In this document: one piece after another, positions 8,147 through 15,949 of the stretch
Layout of the letters: every line of letters starts with the position of its first letter
Numbering within the stretch: position 1 is the first letter of the stretch
Source of the DNA: an uncultured Actinomycetes bacterium
GTDB taxonomy: Bacteria; Actinomycetota; Thermoleophilia; Solirubrobacterales; Solirubrobacteraceae
Assembly: GCA_937888775.1 (NCBI GenBank)
Contig: CALAQT010000388.1
Coordinates: forward strand, 1 to 28,743
Direction: 5' to 3'
Length of the DNA stretch: 28,743 bases
Position numbers and translations under genes: made by a program
The notes under the pieces: model-generated
Databases searched by the model: none
What the model was told of the DNA's origin: nothing
Seen by the model: only the letters and a program-made list of their open reading frames with translations

Positions 8147-9664
8147 CTACGCCGCCGGCAGCGTCAGCGTCGCGGCGCTCGCCTCGGGCAGGGTGATCAC
8201 GTAGTCGTCGCCGGCCGGCGTGAGCGAGGTGGTGCTCGGCGTCCCGGCGAGCAGTCCCGAATCGGTCTCCGAGCCGAAGCTCTCGCCACCGAATGTGACA
8301 CCCGACTCGGCATGGACGCTGGTTGCCTGCAGCCGCGTGAGTGTCGCCGGCCCGGCGGTCGAGCTGCCGCGCCCCGGGATTCGTACGCTCACGGTGTGCG
8401 CGTGGGTGTCGTCGTTGATCAACACGACGTGCAGCTCGCCGTCGGGCGCGCGCGCGGCCCACGCGTTGACGTTCGTTCCGGCCGTCCCGGACAGGGCCAG
8501 CAGGCGCGATCCGGCGGGCACGGCCTGCGCGAACATCATCAATCCGTAGTAGATGGGGTGGACCTGCGCCTCCCAGCGGCCGCGGACCCGGCTGATGTAG
8601 AAGAGCTCGTTGAGCGAGTCGCGCGCCGTCTGCATGTTCACGCCGTCCACGTTCACGCGCGCCATCGCGAACAGGGCGTCCAGCGACCACAACGCCGACG
8701 CGAACGAGTTGCTGACGCCCGGCATCCCGCCGCAGGAGACCGAGTTCATCTCGCCGATTCGCAGCGGGATGTGGCGCGCGTGCGAGATCACCACGTCGTG
8801 CGCGACCGATTGCGCGAGGCCGGTCGTCGACGCGCTCGAGAGCAGCTCGGCCACCGTCTCCGGTGTCGCGGAGCAGTGCTTGAGCGGATAGCGGTGCAGC
8901 GTGACCGTCCCGAGCCGGGGATTGCCCGCCAGGAACTGTCCCAGCCTTGAAATCCAGCCCAGGGAGCCGATCGCCGGTCCAGCGAGCGTGACCGTGCGCG
9001 GGAGCGCGCGAGAGATGGTGGCGAAATCCTGCACGAAATCGCTGAAGCTCCAAGAACGCGGGCGCCCGTACACGCCGTGGCCTCCGGGCGGCACGTACCA
9101 GGGGTAGCCGGCGTAGAGCTCAGGCTCGTTCCCGAGCTCAAGTCCATCGATCCACTTGCTCCCGATCTGGTCGACCAGCGCCTGCCCCTCGACCCCGGCG
9201 AGCCTTGCGCTGTCCGCCTCGAAGTTGACCCCGAGGATCAGGCGCGCATCGACCGCCCGCGCGAGCGCCCGCGCAACCCGCAGGAAGCCGCTCGTCAGGG
9301 TGTAGTTGACGCCGGCCGGGCGTCGCGTGTGCGGGATCGGCCACCAGGCCTGATCGGTGCCGGCGACCCGCAACACCGGGCTCTGCCCGGGCGCGAGATT
9401 GCGGATCAGCTGCTCGAACACCGGATCGATCGCGTTCGGATCCGTGCCCGCGTACAGCGGGAACGCCTTGTAGCCGAACGAGAGCCCGACGAACCCGGGC
9501 GGGATCGCCTGCGTCACCGGCGTGCTGCCGACGACGAGCGTTCTCGTGCTCGTGCCCGTGCCACGAGCTGCCGAGCTGCCACAAGCTGCGACCGGCGCCC
9601 CGAGCACGAGAGCCAGTAGCGCTAGGACCAAGAACCGGAGAACGGCGTGCGAGGAGGTGCGCAT
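8147..9664 (-). CDS. GH79-type glycoside hydrolase lipoprotein
   Basis: The 505-residue product has a signal peptide ending in a VAAC lipobox (Cys28), so it is expected to be lipid-anchored outside the membrane. The body is a TIM-barrel hydrolase of the GH79/heparanase type: VLRVAGTD near 97-104, RLILGVNFEAD, then LELGNEPELY with the likely acid/base Glu180 and RIGEMNSVSCGG with the likely nucleophile Glu305. A C-terminal beta domain (about residues 385-505) matches the GH79 C-terminal domain. Family members remove uronic acids or related sugars from polysaccharides; the substrate here is unknown. Start: ATG 9664 (GTG 9667 immediately before it is an alternative). The gene leads the leftward group that includes the acyltransferase remnant and the giant protein. 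Confidence 0.85.
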   Translation of the reverse strand: MRTSSHAVLRFLVLALLALVLGAPVAACGSSAARGTGTSTRTLVVGSTPVTQAIPPGFVGLSFGYKAFPLYAGTDPNAIDPVFEQLIRNLAPGQSPVLRVAGTDQAWWPIPHTRRPAGVNYTLTSGFLRVARALARAVDARLILGVNFEADSARLAGVEGQALVDQIGSKWIDGLELGNEPELYAGYPWYVPPGGHGVYGRPRSWSFSDFVQDFATISRALPRTVTLAGPAIGSLGWISRLGQFLAGNPRLGTVTLHRYPLKHCSATPETVAELLSSASTTGLAQSVAHDVVISHARHIPLRIGEMNSVSCGGMPGVSNSFASALWSLDALFAMARVNVDGVNMQTARDSLNELFYISRVRGRWEAQVHPIYYGLMMFAQAVPAGSRLLALSGTAGTNVNAWAARAPDGELHVVLINDDTHAHTVSVRIPGRGSSTAGPATLTRLQATSVHAESGVTFGGESFGSETDSGLLAGTPSTTSLTPAGDDYVITLPEASAATLTLPAA

Positions 9665-9667
9665 CAC

Positions 9668-10331
9668 TTACGGCCCGCAGTATCGCGCGAGCGCTGGCGG
9701 AACGCGCTCAGCTCGCCGAGCTGGCTGTATCCTCCCGCGATTGATGCGGGCAAACGTGATGGCGGCGGGTCGCGGCTTGTGCCCTCCTACTCATATGGAG
9801 GAGCGTCTGTCAAGTGAGCAGCTTTCATGCTCCCCTCGTTGCTGCCGTTGGGGGGGTTGGTGTCCCCACCGCCACAGCGGGACCACACCGACGACCATGA
9901 CCCGCCTTGACAACCCGGGCCGACACAAGGAAGCAGAGTCCGCAGCAGCTCGCCGACGCTGTGCTCCCGCCTCTCGCAATCGTGGAACGAGCGGCAACGA
10001 GCCCCAGTTCCGGACGAGTGCTCCGCGACGATCGCGATCACGAGCTCGCCGTCGACGCGCGGCTGCTCCATGGAGAAACCAGCCACGACAACGACGCCGT
10101 TGCTGCTGTCGCGGGCTACCGCAATCGGATATAGGAAGCCACGCGAACGCCGTGGACGGCAAATGCCTGCGCCAGCACGAAGGCAGGTCTCGCAACGCGC
10201 GATCCGAGGGACCCCGTATTCGCCACAAGCGCGTCTACGAGCTCCCGCCCGCTCAGGGTTGGTAGGCGGACGCCCAAGTCGGCGTCTCAGGTCGCCTCCG
10301 CCGCAGCCTTCTCGGCTCCCGAGGTCCTTGA
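9668..10331. other. Region without a supported gene
   Basis: About 660 bp between the GH79 gene and the IS110 region. Frames on both strands are short and unlike known proteins. The only coding-looking passage is on the minus strand at about 10010-10140 (includes GVVVVAGFSMEQPRVDGELV and a short continuation), which lacks a start and recognisable relatives and may be a gene scrap. Confidence 0.4.
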
Positions 10332-10360
10332 CCGCGGACGCCGCTCTGCGGCGTCCGCGG
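10332..10360. repeat. Perfect 13-bp stem, 3-nt loop
   Basis: CCGCGGACGCCGC (10332-10344) and GCGGCGTCCGCGG (10348-10360) pair perfectly around the loop TCT. It is the strongest hairpin found between the GH79 gene and the IS110 transposase. No T-run follows on either strand. It could act as a transcription terminator for either side or mark the outer edge of the IS110 element. Confidence 0.7.
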
Positions 10361-10379
10361 CTCGATGGGAATGTGCGAC

Positions 10380-10642
10380 GCTGCGGCGTCGAAACCAGAG
10401 GCCCTCAGCAACCAGGGTCCGTCCGGTCGGGGCCGAACGTTTGGTTCATCCGGGACAGGGGCCTTCATTGGGAGAACGCAGACGGGTAGGCCGTTTTTGG
10501 CGATGGGCTTCGAGCCCGTGCTTTTCTTTCGGCCGCCCCTGCGACTTGCCTGGATTGAGCGTTCGAGCTCGTATCGGTCTGTGTCGTTTTTCCCGCTGGT
10601 TCTCCCACCTTGTGTCAACCACCATGCTGTGGAGGTGAAGGG
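10380..10642 (+). ncRNA. Candidate IS110 bridge-RNA leader
   Basis: IS110-group elements carry, between their left end and the transposase gene, a structured bridge RNA of roughly 150-200 nt whose loops pair with target and donor DNA. This ~260-bp leader lies in that position, is non-coding, and contains at least one clear hairpin, GGGCT-TCG-AGCCC (10505-10517), followed by a T-rich tract (10520-10528). The boundaries are guesses: the left end of the element cannot be read from one copy. Position and family support the call; I could not fold it or identify its guide loops. Confidence 0.4.
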
Positions 10643-11887
10643 ATGGCGTTGGTCAGATGGGTGGGTCGAGCGATCGGCCTGGATGTGCACCGCGATTTCT
10701 GTGTGGTCGCGATCTGCGAGGACGGGAAGGTTCGCTCCGCGGGGCGGGTGCCGAGCACACCCGATGGGCTAGGAGCGCTGGCGGAGAGTCTGCTGGCGAC
10801 CGACCGGGTGGCGTTGGAGGTGACGGGTTCCTGTTGGGAGGTCGCGCGGCTCCTCGAGCCGCACGTGCAGCGGGTGATCGTGGTCAGTCCGGATGACACC
10901 GGCATCTCGAGCGCCCGCGCGAAGACCGACAAGCTCGACTCGCGGACGCTCGCGAGCCTGTTGTGGAAGGGCGAGCTTGACGCGGTGTGGATGCCCGATG
11001 AGCGCTGCCGGATCTTGCGTCGTCGGCTCGCGCGCCGCGAGCAGCTGATGCGAACGCGCACGCGCGCAAAGAACGAGATCCAGGCGGTGCTCCAGCGCCG
11101 GCTGCAGGAAAGGCCGCCGTTGGCTGACCTGTTCGGGGTCAAAGGCCGTCAATGGCTCGCCGGCCTAAAGCTGCCCGTCGAGGAGCGCGAGTCAGTCGAC
11201 GCGGGTCTGCGGCACGTCGCGTTCATGGACACTGAGATCGCCGCGGTTGACCGGTTGATCGCCCAGCAGGCGCTGCTGTGGCCGGAGATCCGGCGGTTGA
11301 TGACGGTGTCGGGCGTGAACCTGGTCTGCGCCGCGTCGTTTCTCGCCGCGATCGGCGAGCCCTCACGGTTCTTGACGAGCCGCAAGATGGTGGCGTACCT
11401 CGGTCTGGATCCGAAGGTCCGCCAGTCCGGCGAGGCGCCGGCGCGGTCAGGTCGGATCTCCAAGCGCGGGTCGGCGTCCGCGCGGTGGGCGCTGGTCGAA
11501 GCGGCGTGGAGCGTGGTCAAGCAACCCGGCCCGCTGCGCGCGTTCTACGAGCGCCTCCGCGCCCGGCGCGGTCACGGCAAAGCGATCGTCGCGACCGCCC
11601 GCAAGCTCACCGTCCTGTTCTGGTGCATGCTCACCCGCGGCGAGGACTACGCCCACCAGCGCCCCGCGCTGACCAACAAGAAACAGCGTCAGCTCGAGCT
11701 GACCGCCGGCGCCCCCGCCCGGACGAAGGCCGCTGCTGGGATCTGGAGCACCAACCGCGCGATCCTGCACGCCGAACGCGCCCTCGCCGAACAAGCCGAA
11801 GTGTCCTACAAGCGGATGGTCACCGACCAGCAAGCCGGACGACCATCAAGAAAAGTGGGCGCGAGCGCGACACCGGAGCGCGCATAG
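10643..11887 (+). CDS. IS110-family transposase (DEDD recombinase)
   Basis: The 414-residue protein carries the RuvC-like DEDD residues in order: Asp14 (IGLDVHRD), Glu59 (ALEVTGSCWE), Asp96 and Asp99 (KTDKLDSRTL). The C-terminal Tnp domain follows, with SGVNLVCAASFLAAIG at ~223-238 and PKVRQSGE at 257-264, whose Ser262 is the likely catalytic serine. GKAIVATARKLTVLFW is the conserved basic ending. These enzymes cut and rejoin circular element DNA guided by a bridge RNA. ATG 10643 is chosen because GGAGGTGA (10631-10638) sits at ideal spacing; an upstream in-frame start at 10610 has no such signal. Length and catalytic residues are intact, so it may be active. Confidence 0.92.
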   Translation: MALVRWVGRAIGLDVHRDFCVVAICEDGKVRSAGRVPSTPDGLGALAESLLATDRVALEVTGSCWEVARLLEPHVQRVIVVSPDDTGISSARAKTDKLDSRTLASLLWKGELDAVWMPDERCRILRRRLARREQLMRTRTRAKNEIQAVLQRRLQERPPLADLFGVKGRQWLAGLKLPVEERESVDAGLRHVAFMDTEIAAVDRLIAQQALLWPEIRRLMTVSGVNLVCAASFLAAIGEPSRFLTSRKMVAYLGLDPKVRQSGEAPARSGRISKRGSASARWALVEAAWSVVKQPGPLRAFYERLRARRGHGKAIVATARKLTVLFWCMLTRGEDYAHQRPALTNKKQRQLELTAGAPARTKAAAGIWSTNRAILHAERALAEQAEVSYKRMVTDQQAGRPSRKVGASATPERA

Positions 11888-11972
11888 ATCAGGCCCCCGA
11901 GAGGGCATAGCCGCGCGGCAGACTCAAAGCTCCTGACGTCTGCACTTCGCTACGTCAGTCACCCGCGCCCAC
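11855..11972. repeat. Nested inverted repeats at IS110 gene end
   Basis: GTGGGCGCG (11855-11863, inside the last codons of the transposase) is the exact inverse of CGCGCCCAC (11964-11972). Between them CTGACGT (11933-11939) and ACGTCAG (11952-11958) form a second hairpin. They may structure the right end of the element; chance is possible in such GC-rich DNA for the 9-bp pair. Confidence 0.35.
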
Positions 11973-12875
11973 CCGACAACCTAACCGCTGGACTCGACGT
12001 CGACCACACCGGCGACGATCACTCCTGCGCAAATTCGGGCAAAAACCGGGCCGAGATCGCCCCGGCGCGCCGAACCGAGCTCACAGGAGGCGATCTCAGC
12101 CCCCCGACACCGGCCACCCGACCGATAACACCCCCCGAAATGTTCTGCCCAGCCCCCTTGACTTTCATCGGTCGCCAGAAGCAGGGCTGCGTCATAGCTG
12201 GTGCAGAACCCGGGCGACGCATAGGCAACCTCGCTGTGCCTGGCCCGGTGCCGCTCCCCAGTGGCCACTCGGTCGGCGCTCAGAGCCGCTTGACGCCTGA
12301 TGCAGCAGTCCGGGTAATGCCGGCGAGGCTCCTGCTCTTGTGCTTGCGATTCAGGAGTTCGTGGCCGACGGTGGAGGACGGCCGCCAGGTCGGCGCCGCC
12401 AGACTGCTGCATCGCCGGGGCGGACGGGCAGCCGTGGACGTGTTGGTCGGCGTGGCTGTTGGTTGCTTTGCGACAGCCTCGGACGCCCTGAAATCGTCGG
12501 CCGTGGGCTTCCGCTTCACACGGGAGCGGCACTGAATCGACGCGCGGGTCGGACGCATGGTCCTCGTCCGCAGCAGCAGAGATTCTCCGCGCGCTCGGAG
12601 CTGCCGCGTCGCCTCCGAACGCGGTAGTCCGACCTGGTAGCGGGCTCGGCGCTACCGCATCCACGGCGACGGAAGCCTCGCCCGAGACACGTGCGTGTAG
12701 CCCAAAGAGGCGCTCTCCCGACATCCGCCGACCCCCAAAGGATGACCAGTTAGCCCATTCCAGCGGTCGCGGCCTTGGGGTCTTGCGGTTCGTCGTCGGC
12801 CGCTGAGGACGGTGATCTTGTGACGGGCAGCGGTAGCCTTCGCGTGAGCGTCTCGCTGGGTTGATCGCGTGGCGC
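11973..12875. other. About 0.9 kb without a recognisable gene
   Basis: Long open frames exist (for instance minus strand 11981-12889) but the translations are Arg/Ala/His-rich with no motif I recognise, and no frame shows a ribosome-binding site. The piece at 12019-12228 on the minus strand reads more like protein than its surroundings but I cannot place it. The region may contain the right end of the IS110 element and older mobile-element debris. Confidence 0.4.
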
Positions 12876-12887
12876 GGAGGCAAGACC

Positions 12888-14489
12888 ATGGGACGTTACC
12901 CGGGGGACCGCATGGCATATGACTACGACTGGCTGGTGATCGGGTCTGGCTTCGGTGGGAGCGTGTGCGCGCTGCGTCTGGCGCAGAAAGGGCATCGCGT
13001 CTCGGTGCTCGATTGTGGCGCACGGTTCGAGGATCACGACTTCGCCGAGCGCACGGCCGACGCTAGGCGCTACTACTGGATGCCGTACCTGGGGTGCAAG
13101 GGGATCTTCCGACTGACGCTGTTCAAGGACATCTTCATCGGCTCGGGCTGCGGTGTCGGCGGCGGCAGTCTCGGGTACGCGAACACGCTCTACCGGGCGC
13201 TCCCCGGCTTCTACGCCAACCCCCAATGGGCCGACCTGGCTGACTGGGAGAGCGAGCTCGCACCGCACTATGACACCGCCGAACGGATGCTCGGCGTCGT
13301 CGACTACGACAATGACGGCCCCGCCGACCTGCTGCTCAAGCAATACGGCGAGACGCTCGGGGTCGGCGACAGCTACCGCCGCACTCGGGTGGGAGTGTTC
13401 CTCGGAGAGCCGGGCAGGACCGTCCCCGATCCGTTCTTCGGAGGCGATGGTCCCGATCGGACTGGGTGCATTAGGTGCGGTTCGTGCATGATCGGCTGCC
13501 GTCACGGGGCGAAGAACACGCTGCGTAAGAACTACCTGTGGTTCGCCGAGCGGGCCGGCGTCACGATAATGGCGGAGCGGACCGTGACCGACATCAAACC
13601 CGTCAACGGCACTACCGGCCATGCCGGGTACGCCATCACCTCCGTCCGCTCCGGAGCTTGGGTACGGCGCGACCCGAGTACCCTCCGAGCGCGCGGGGTG
13701 GTCGTCGCCGCCGGCGCGCTGGGCACCAACCGGCTCCTGCAGCGGTGCAAGCTAAACGGCTCGCTGCCCAACGTTGCCGATCGTCTCGGATACCTGGTGC
13801 GGACCAACAGCGAATCGAACATGGCGGTAACCGCGCCCGCGGACTTCCCCGAGGACTTCACGAAATCGATCGCGATCACCTCCAGCATCTACGTCGACCC
13901 CGAGACGCACATCGAGGTCGTCACCTACCGACAAGGCGGGGACTCGCAATCGCTGCTGTTCGCGATGATGGTGCAAGCGGCCACGCGCGGCACCCAACCG
14001 CTGCATTTTCTCGCCAGCGCCGCACGCCACCCCCGGACAGCGCTCAACGCTGCACGGATCCGTGAGTGGTCGCGGCGCACGATCATCCTGCTCGTCATGC
14101 AGTCCAGTGAGAACTCGATGCGGATCAAGGTCAAGCGCAGACTCCCCGGCGGATCCGTGATCCTCACCACCGAGCAGGATCCGAACAACCCAAACCCGGT
14201 CGGGCTGCCCGCCGCCTATACAGCCACGAAATGGTTCGCGGAGCGGATCAATGGCACCGCCCAATCGATCAGCACCGAAGCGGTGCTCGGGATCCCCTCG
14301 ACCGCACACATTCTCGGTGGCGCCGTGATCGGCGCCACCCCCACCACCGGCGTGATCGATGCCCGCCAACGCGTATTCGGCTACGAGAATCTGCTCGTCT
14401 GCGACGGCGCCGCGATCCCCGCAAACATCGGAGCCAACCCCAGCCTCACAATCACCGCGCTCGCCGAACGCGCAATGACGTACGTCTAA
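12888..14489 (+). CDS. GMC-family FAD oxidoreductase (cholesterol oxidase-like)
   Basis: The 533-residue protein has the FAD-binding motif VIGSGFGGSVCALRLAQKG near residues 17-35, GVGGGSLGYANTL (89-101) typical of the group, and the C-terminal pair His474 (STAHILGGAVIG) and NPSLT (517-521) where GMC enzymes place catalytic residues and the FAD-contacting end. It has a Cys-rich insert CIRCGSCMIGC (Cys194, 197, 200, 204) as in Mycobacterium Rv3409c (ChoD-like) proteins; this resembles half of a ferredoxin-type Fe-S site, but whether it binds a cluster is not shown. Likely substrate: a sterol or other secondary alcohol; not determinable here. ATG 12888 is chosen for its GGAGG at 12876-12880; ATG 12912 is an alternative. 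No signal peptide. Flanked by mobile DNA on both sides. Confidence 0.9.
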   Translation: MGRYPGDRMAYDYDWLVIGSGFGGSVCALRLAQKGHRVSVLDCGARFEDHDFAERTADARRYYWMPYLGCKGIFRLTLFKDIFIGSGCGVGGGSLGYANTLYRALPGFYANPQWADLADWESELAPHYDTAERMLGVVDYDNDGPADLLLKQYGETLGVGDSYRRTRVGVFLGEPGRTVPDPFFGGDGPDRTGCIRCGSCMIGCRHGAKNTLRKNYLWFAERAGVTIMAERTVTDIKPVNGTTGHAGYAITSVRSGAWVRRDPSTLRARGVVVAAGALGTNRLLQRCKLNGSLPNVADRLGYLVRTNSESNMAVTAPADFPEDFTKSIAITSSIYVDPETHIEVVTYRQGGDSQSLLFAMMVQAATRGTQPLHFLASAARHPRTALNAARIREWSRRTIILLVMQSSENSMRIKVKRRLPGGSVILTTEQDPNNPNPVGLPAAYTATKWFAERINGTAQSISTEAVLGIPSTAHILGGAVIGATPTTGVIDARQRVFGYENLLVCDGAAIPANIGANPSLTITALAERAMTYV

Positions 14490-14556
14490 CGTCAACTCCG
14501 AACGCCAGGCCATCGTTCGTCACAAAACCACGACCGATCGCAATGAGCTGGACCGG

Positions 14557-14601
14557 GTTCCACGGAGACCTGTTCCACGGAGACCGGGTTCCACGGAGAC
14601 C
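14557..14601. repeat. Three tandem copies of GTTCCACGGAGACC
   Basis: Copies at 14557-14570, 14572-14585 and 14588-14601, separated by 1-2 bp. They are bracketed by an 8-bp inverted repeat, CACAAAAC (14521-14528) and GTTTTGTG (14604-14611). They sit between the end of the oxidoreductase gene and the end of the serine recombinase fragment, a plausible recombination or slippage scar. Confidence 0.7.
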
Positions 14602-14639
14602 GGGTTTTGTGGTCTTAGCTGTTTGCTGTGTGAGCGATT

Positions 14640-15109
14640 GTCTGGAACCGTAGAGCGGCGAGAGCTTCTGCGACGCATTGATAGTCGGGCACGAGCGTGC
14701 CGCGCCGCTGGTGATAGCGGACGCTCATCCGATGCCCGCAGCGTCCGCAGACCGCGAGGCCTTGCAGCAGCGCGGGTCCCTCGCGGGCGGGTCCGGCGGT
14801 GCGCTCGGTGCCGTGCGCTTGAGCGTTGTGGGCGAGCAGTCGCTGGTTGATCTCGAACTGCTCCCAGGTGAGATAGCCCGGGTGCGCCTCGCGGATCAGC
14901 GCGGTCCACTGCTCGCGCGGAAGCTCGTGAGTGGTGGTGCGTCCGTCGGGGGCCTTGCGTGTCCGCCGCCGACCATAAGCGAACGCGCCGGCATAGCGTG
15001 GGTTGTGAAGGGTTCGCAGCACCCGCCAGTGACTCAGCTCGGTCCACGCCAGCTCGCCGGTGCGCGGGCCTTTGCGGATCCTGGTCGGCTCGGTCCACGC
15101 CAGCTCGCC
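14640..15109 (-). pseudogene. Large serine recombinase, internal fragment
   Basis: The ~157 recognisable codons contain the recombinase domain signature WRVLRTLHNPRYAGAFAYGR, then LPREQWTALIREAHPGYLTW and the zinc-ribbon ALLQGLAVCGRCGHRMSVRY with DYQCV, in the order found in phage integrases of the large serine recombinase type. The N-terminal catalytic domain with its serine, the remainder of the zinc ribbon after its third Cys, and the coiled-coil C-terminus are all missing. The upstream edge abuts an IS256 fragment and includes a 51-bp (17-codon) partial duplication (GELAWTE twice). The frame ends at 14615 after unrelated residues. It cannot be a functional recombinase. Confidence 0.8.
15037..15109. 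repeat. 22-bp direct repeat at recombinase/IS256 junction
   Basis: The 22-bp sequence at 15037-15058 (GCTCGGTCCACGCC then AGCTCGCC) recurs exactly at 15088-15109. The second copy ends at the base before the first recognisable IS256 codon (15110). The 51-bp periodicity keeps the recombinase frame open. Confidence 0.85.
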
Positions 15110-15338
15110 AAGGGGCATTTCCCCAACGAGGACGCCGCCCGCAAGCTCATCTACCTCGCGGTCACCAACGCCGTGCCGGCATGGACGACGACGCGCAACT
15201 GGACCGTGGCGCTACTGGCGTTCAAGATCCACTTGGGCGACCGGCTGCCGGACGCAACCTGACACCCATGACTAGACAATCGACCCACGGCAGTTAATCT
15301 TCACCCCAAGCCGCCTACACAGATTTCGGGACGCCCTC
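15110..15338 (+). mobile_element. IS256-family transposase tail and right end
   Basis: Codons 15110-15262 encode the C-terminus of a Mutator/IS256 transposase: GHFPNEDAARKLIYLAV, then NAVPAWTTTRNWTVALLAFK and GDRLPDAT before the TGA. The upstream ~350 residues with the DDE triad are absent, and sequence before 15110 is serine recombinase on the opposite strand. Downstream, CTACACAGATTTCGGGACGC (15315-15334) resembles the inner and outer part of an IS256 terminal inverted repeat, which would put the end of the element near 15338. No matching left repeat was found. Confidence 0.8.
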
Positions 15339-15705
15339 TCAGAAGACTGCCGCTAATACCGGGCGGAGGAGCAGCCCTGCCGTCCGTCGGCGGCGTTGTC
15401 GAGTGGGACGAGCAGCAGCGCTGTCGCGGCGCGCCCCGAGACCGCTGCATCTGCCCGGCGGAGCGGAAGACCGCACGTCGCACGACTTTCTCGTACCGCT
15501 CATGCGGTAACGAGTTGAAAAGAGCATCCGGCACGCGCACTGCTGCGGGTGCGTCGTCCGATCCCGTTACGTCGGGTTTGATGTTGCCTCGCCCGGCACG
15601 ACGGGGGACTATGGCGGCTCTGGCCTGGCGGCGGACGAACCTAATGTCAACGGCGCGGAGCGAGCCCGGCCGGGCGGCGGGGAATGATGACCAGGCGGCG
15701 GCACC
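15339..15705. other. Junction DNA without a supported gene
   Basis: About 370 bp between the putative IS256 end and the decarboxylase scrap. Several open frames, none with recognisable motifs or a ribosome-binding site. Confidence 0.4.
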
Positions 15706-15883
15706 GTACGTGCAAGCGATCGCCAAGATCGCGCACGCGCGCGGGGTCGTGCTCGTTCTGGACGAGGGGCCGCACTTCGGCTTTCACCCGGATCAGCCGG
15801 CCAACGCGCTCGCCCATTGCTCGGAAATCGTGACCTCGAGCACGCACAAGCTCGGCGGCGGCCTGACGCAGTCCGGTGTGTGA
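15706..15883 (+). pseudogene. Orn/Lys/Arg decarboxylase, PLP-site fragment
   Basis: About 58 codons match the core of the fold-type I Orn/Lys/Arg decarboxylase major domain: YVQAIAKIAHARGVVLVLDE, then HFGFHP and SSTHKLGGGLTQS, in which the Lys of STHK normally binds pyridoxal phosphate. Compared with the usual DEAHGxHFGFHP the piece has DEGPHFGFHP, about two residues short. Everything before and after is missing (the family is 450-700 residues), and the open frame upstream to 15515 is unrelated. Non-functional remnant. Confidence 0.65.
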
Positions 15884-15949
15884 TCCAGTCGTCCGAAGCG
15901 TACCGGCGGATCAGCGGTCCCCTGCTCGCGGCGGCCCGACCCGGCCAGC

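Noticed and set aside
10010..10140. Minus-strand passage GFLYPIAVARDSSNGVVVVA and continuation
   Set aside because: Reads like protein but has no start, no family I recognise and is flanked by non-coding sequence; kept only as a possible scrap.
10505..10528. Intrinsic terminator upstream of the IS110 transposase
   Set aside because: The 5-bp GC stem followed by CTTTTCTTTC is terminator-like, but the stem is short, the T-run is offset by three bases, and it lies inside the candidate bridge RNA, where a loop is equally likely.
11981..12889. Long minus-strand open frame of 302 codons upstream of the oxidoreductase
   Set aside because: Low-complexity His/Arg/Ala content, no motif, and it runs over the oxidoreductase's ribosome-binding site; typical high-GC spurious frame.
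12750..13622. 290-codon minus-strand frame
   Set aside because: Antisense of the GMC oxidoreductase, which has FAD and catalytic motifs on the plus strand.
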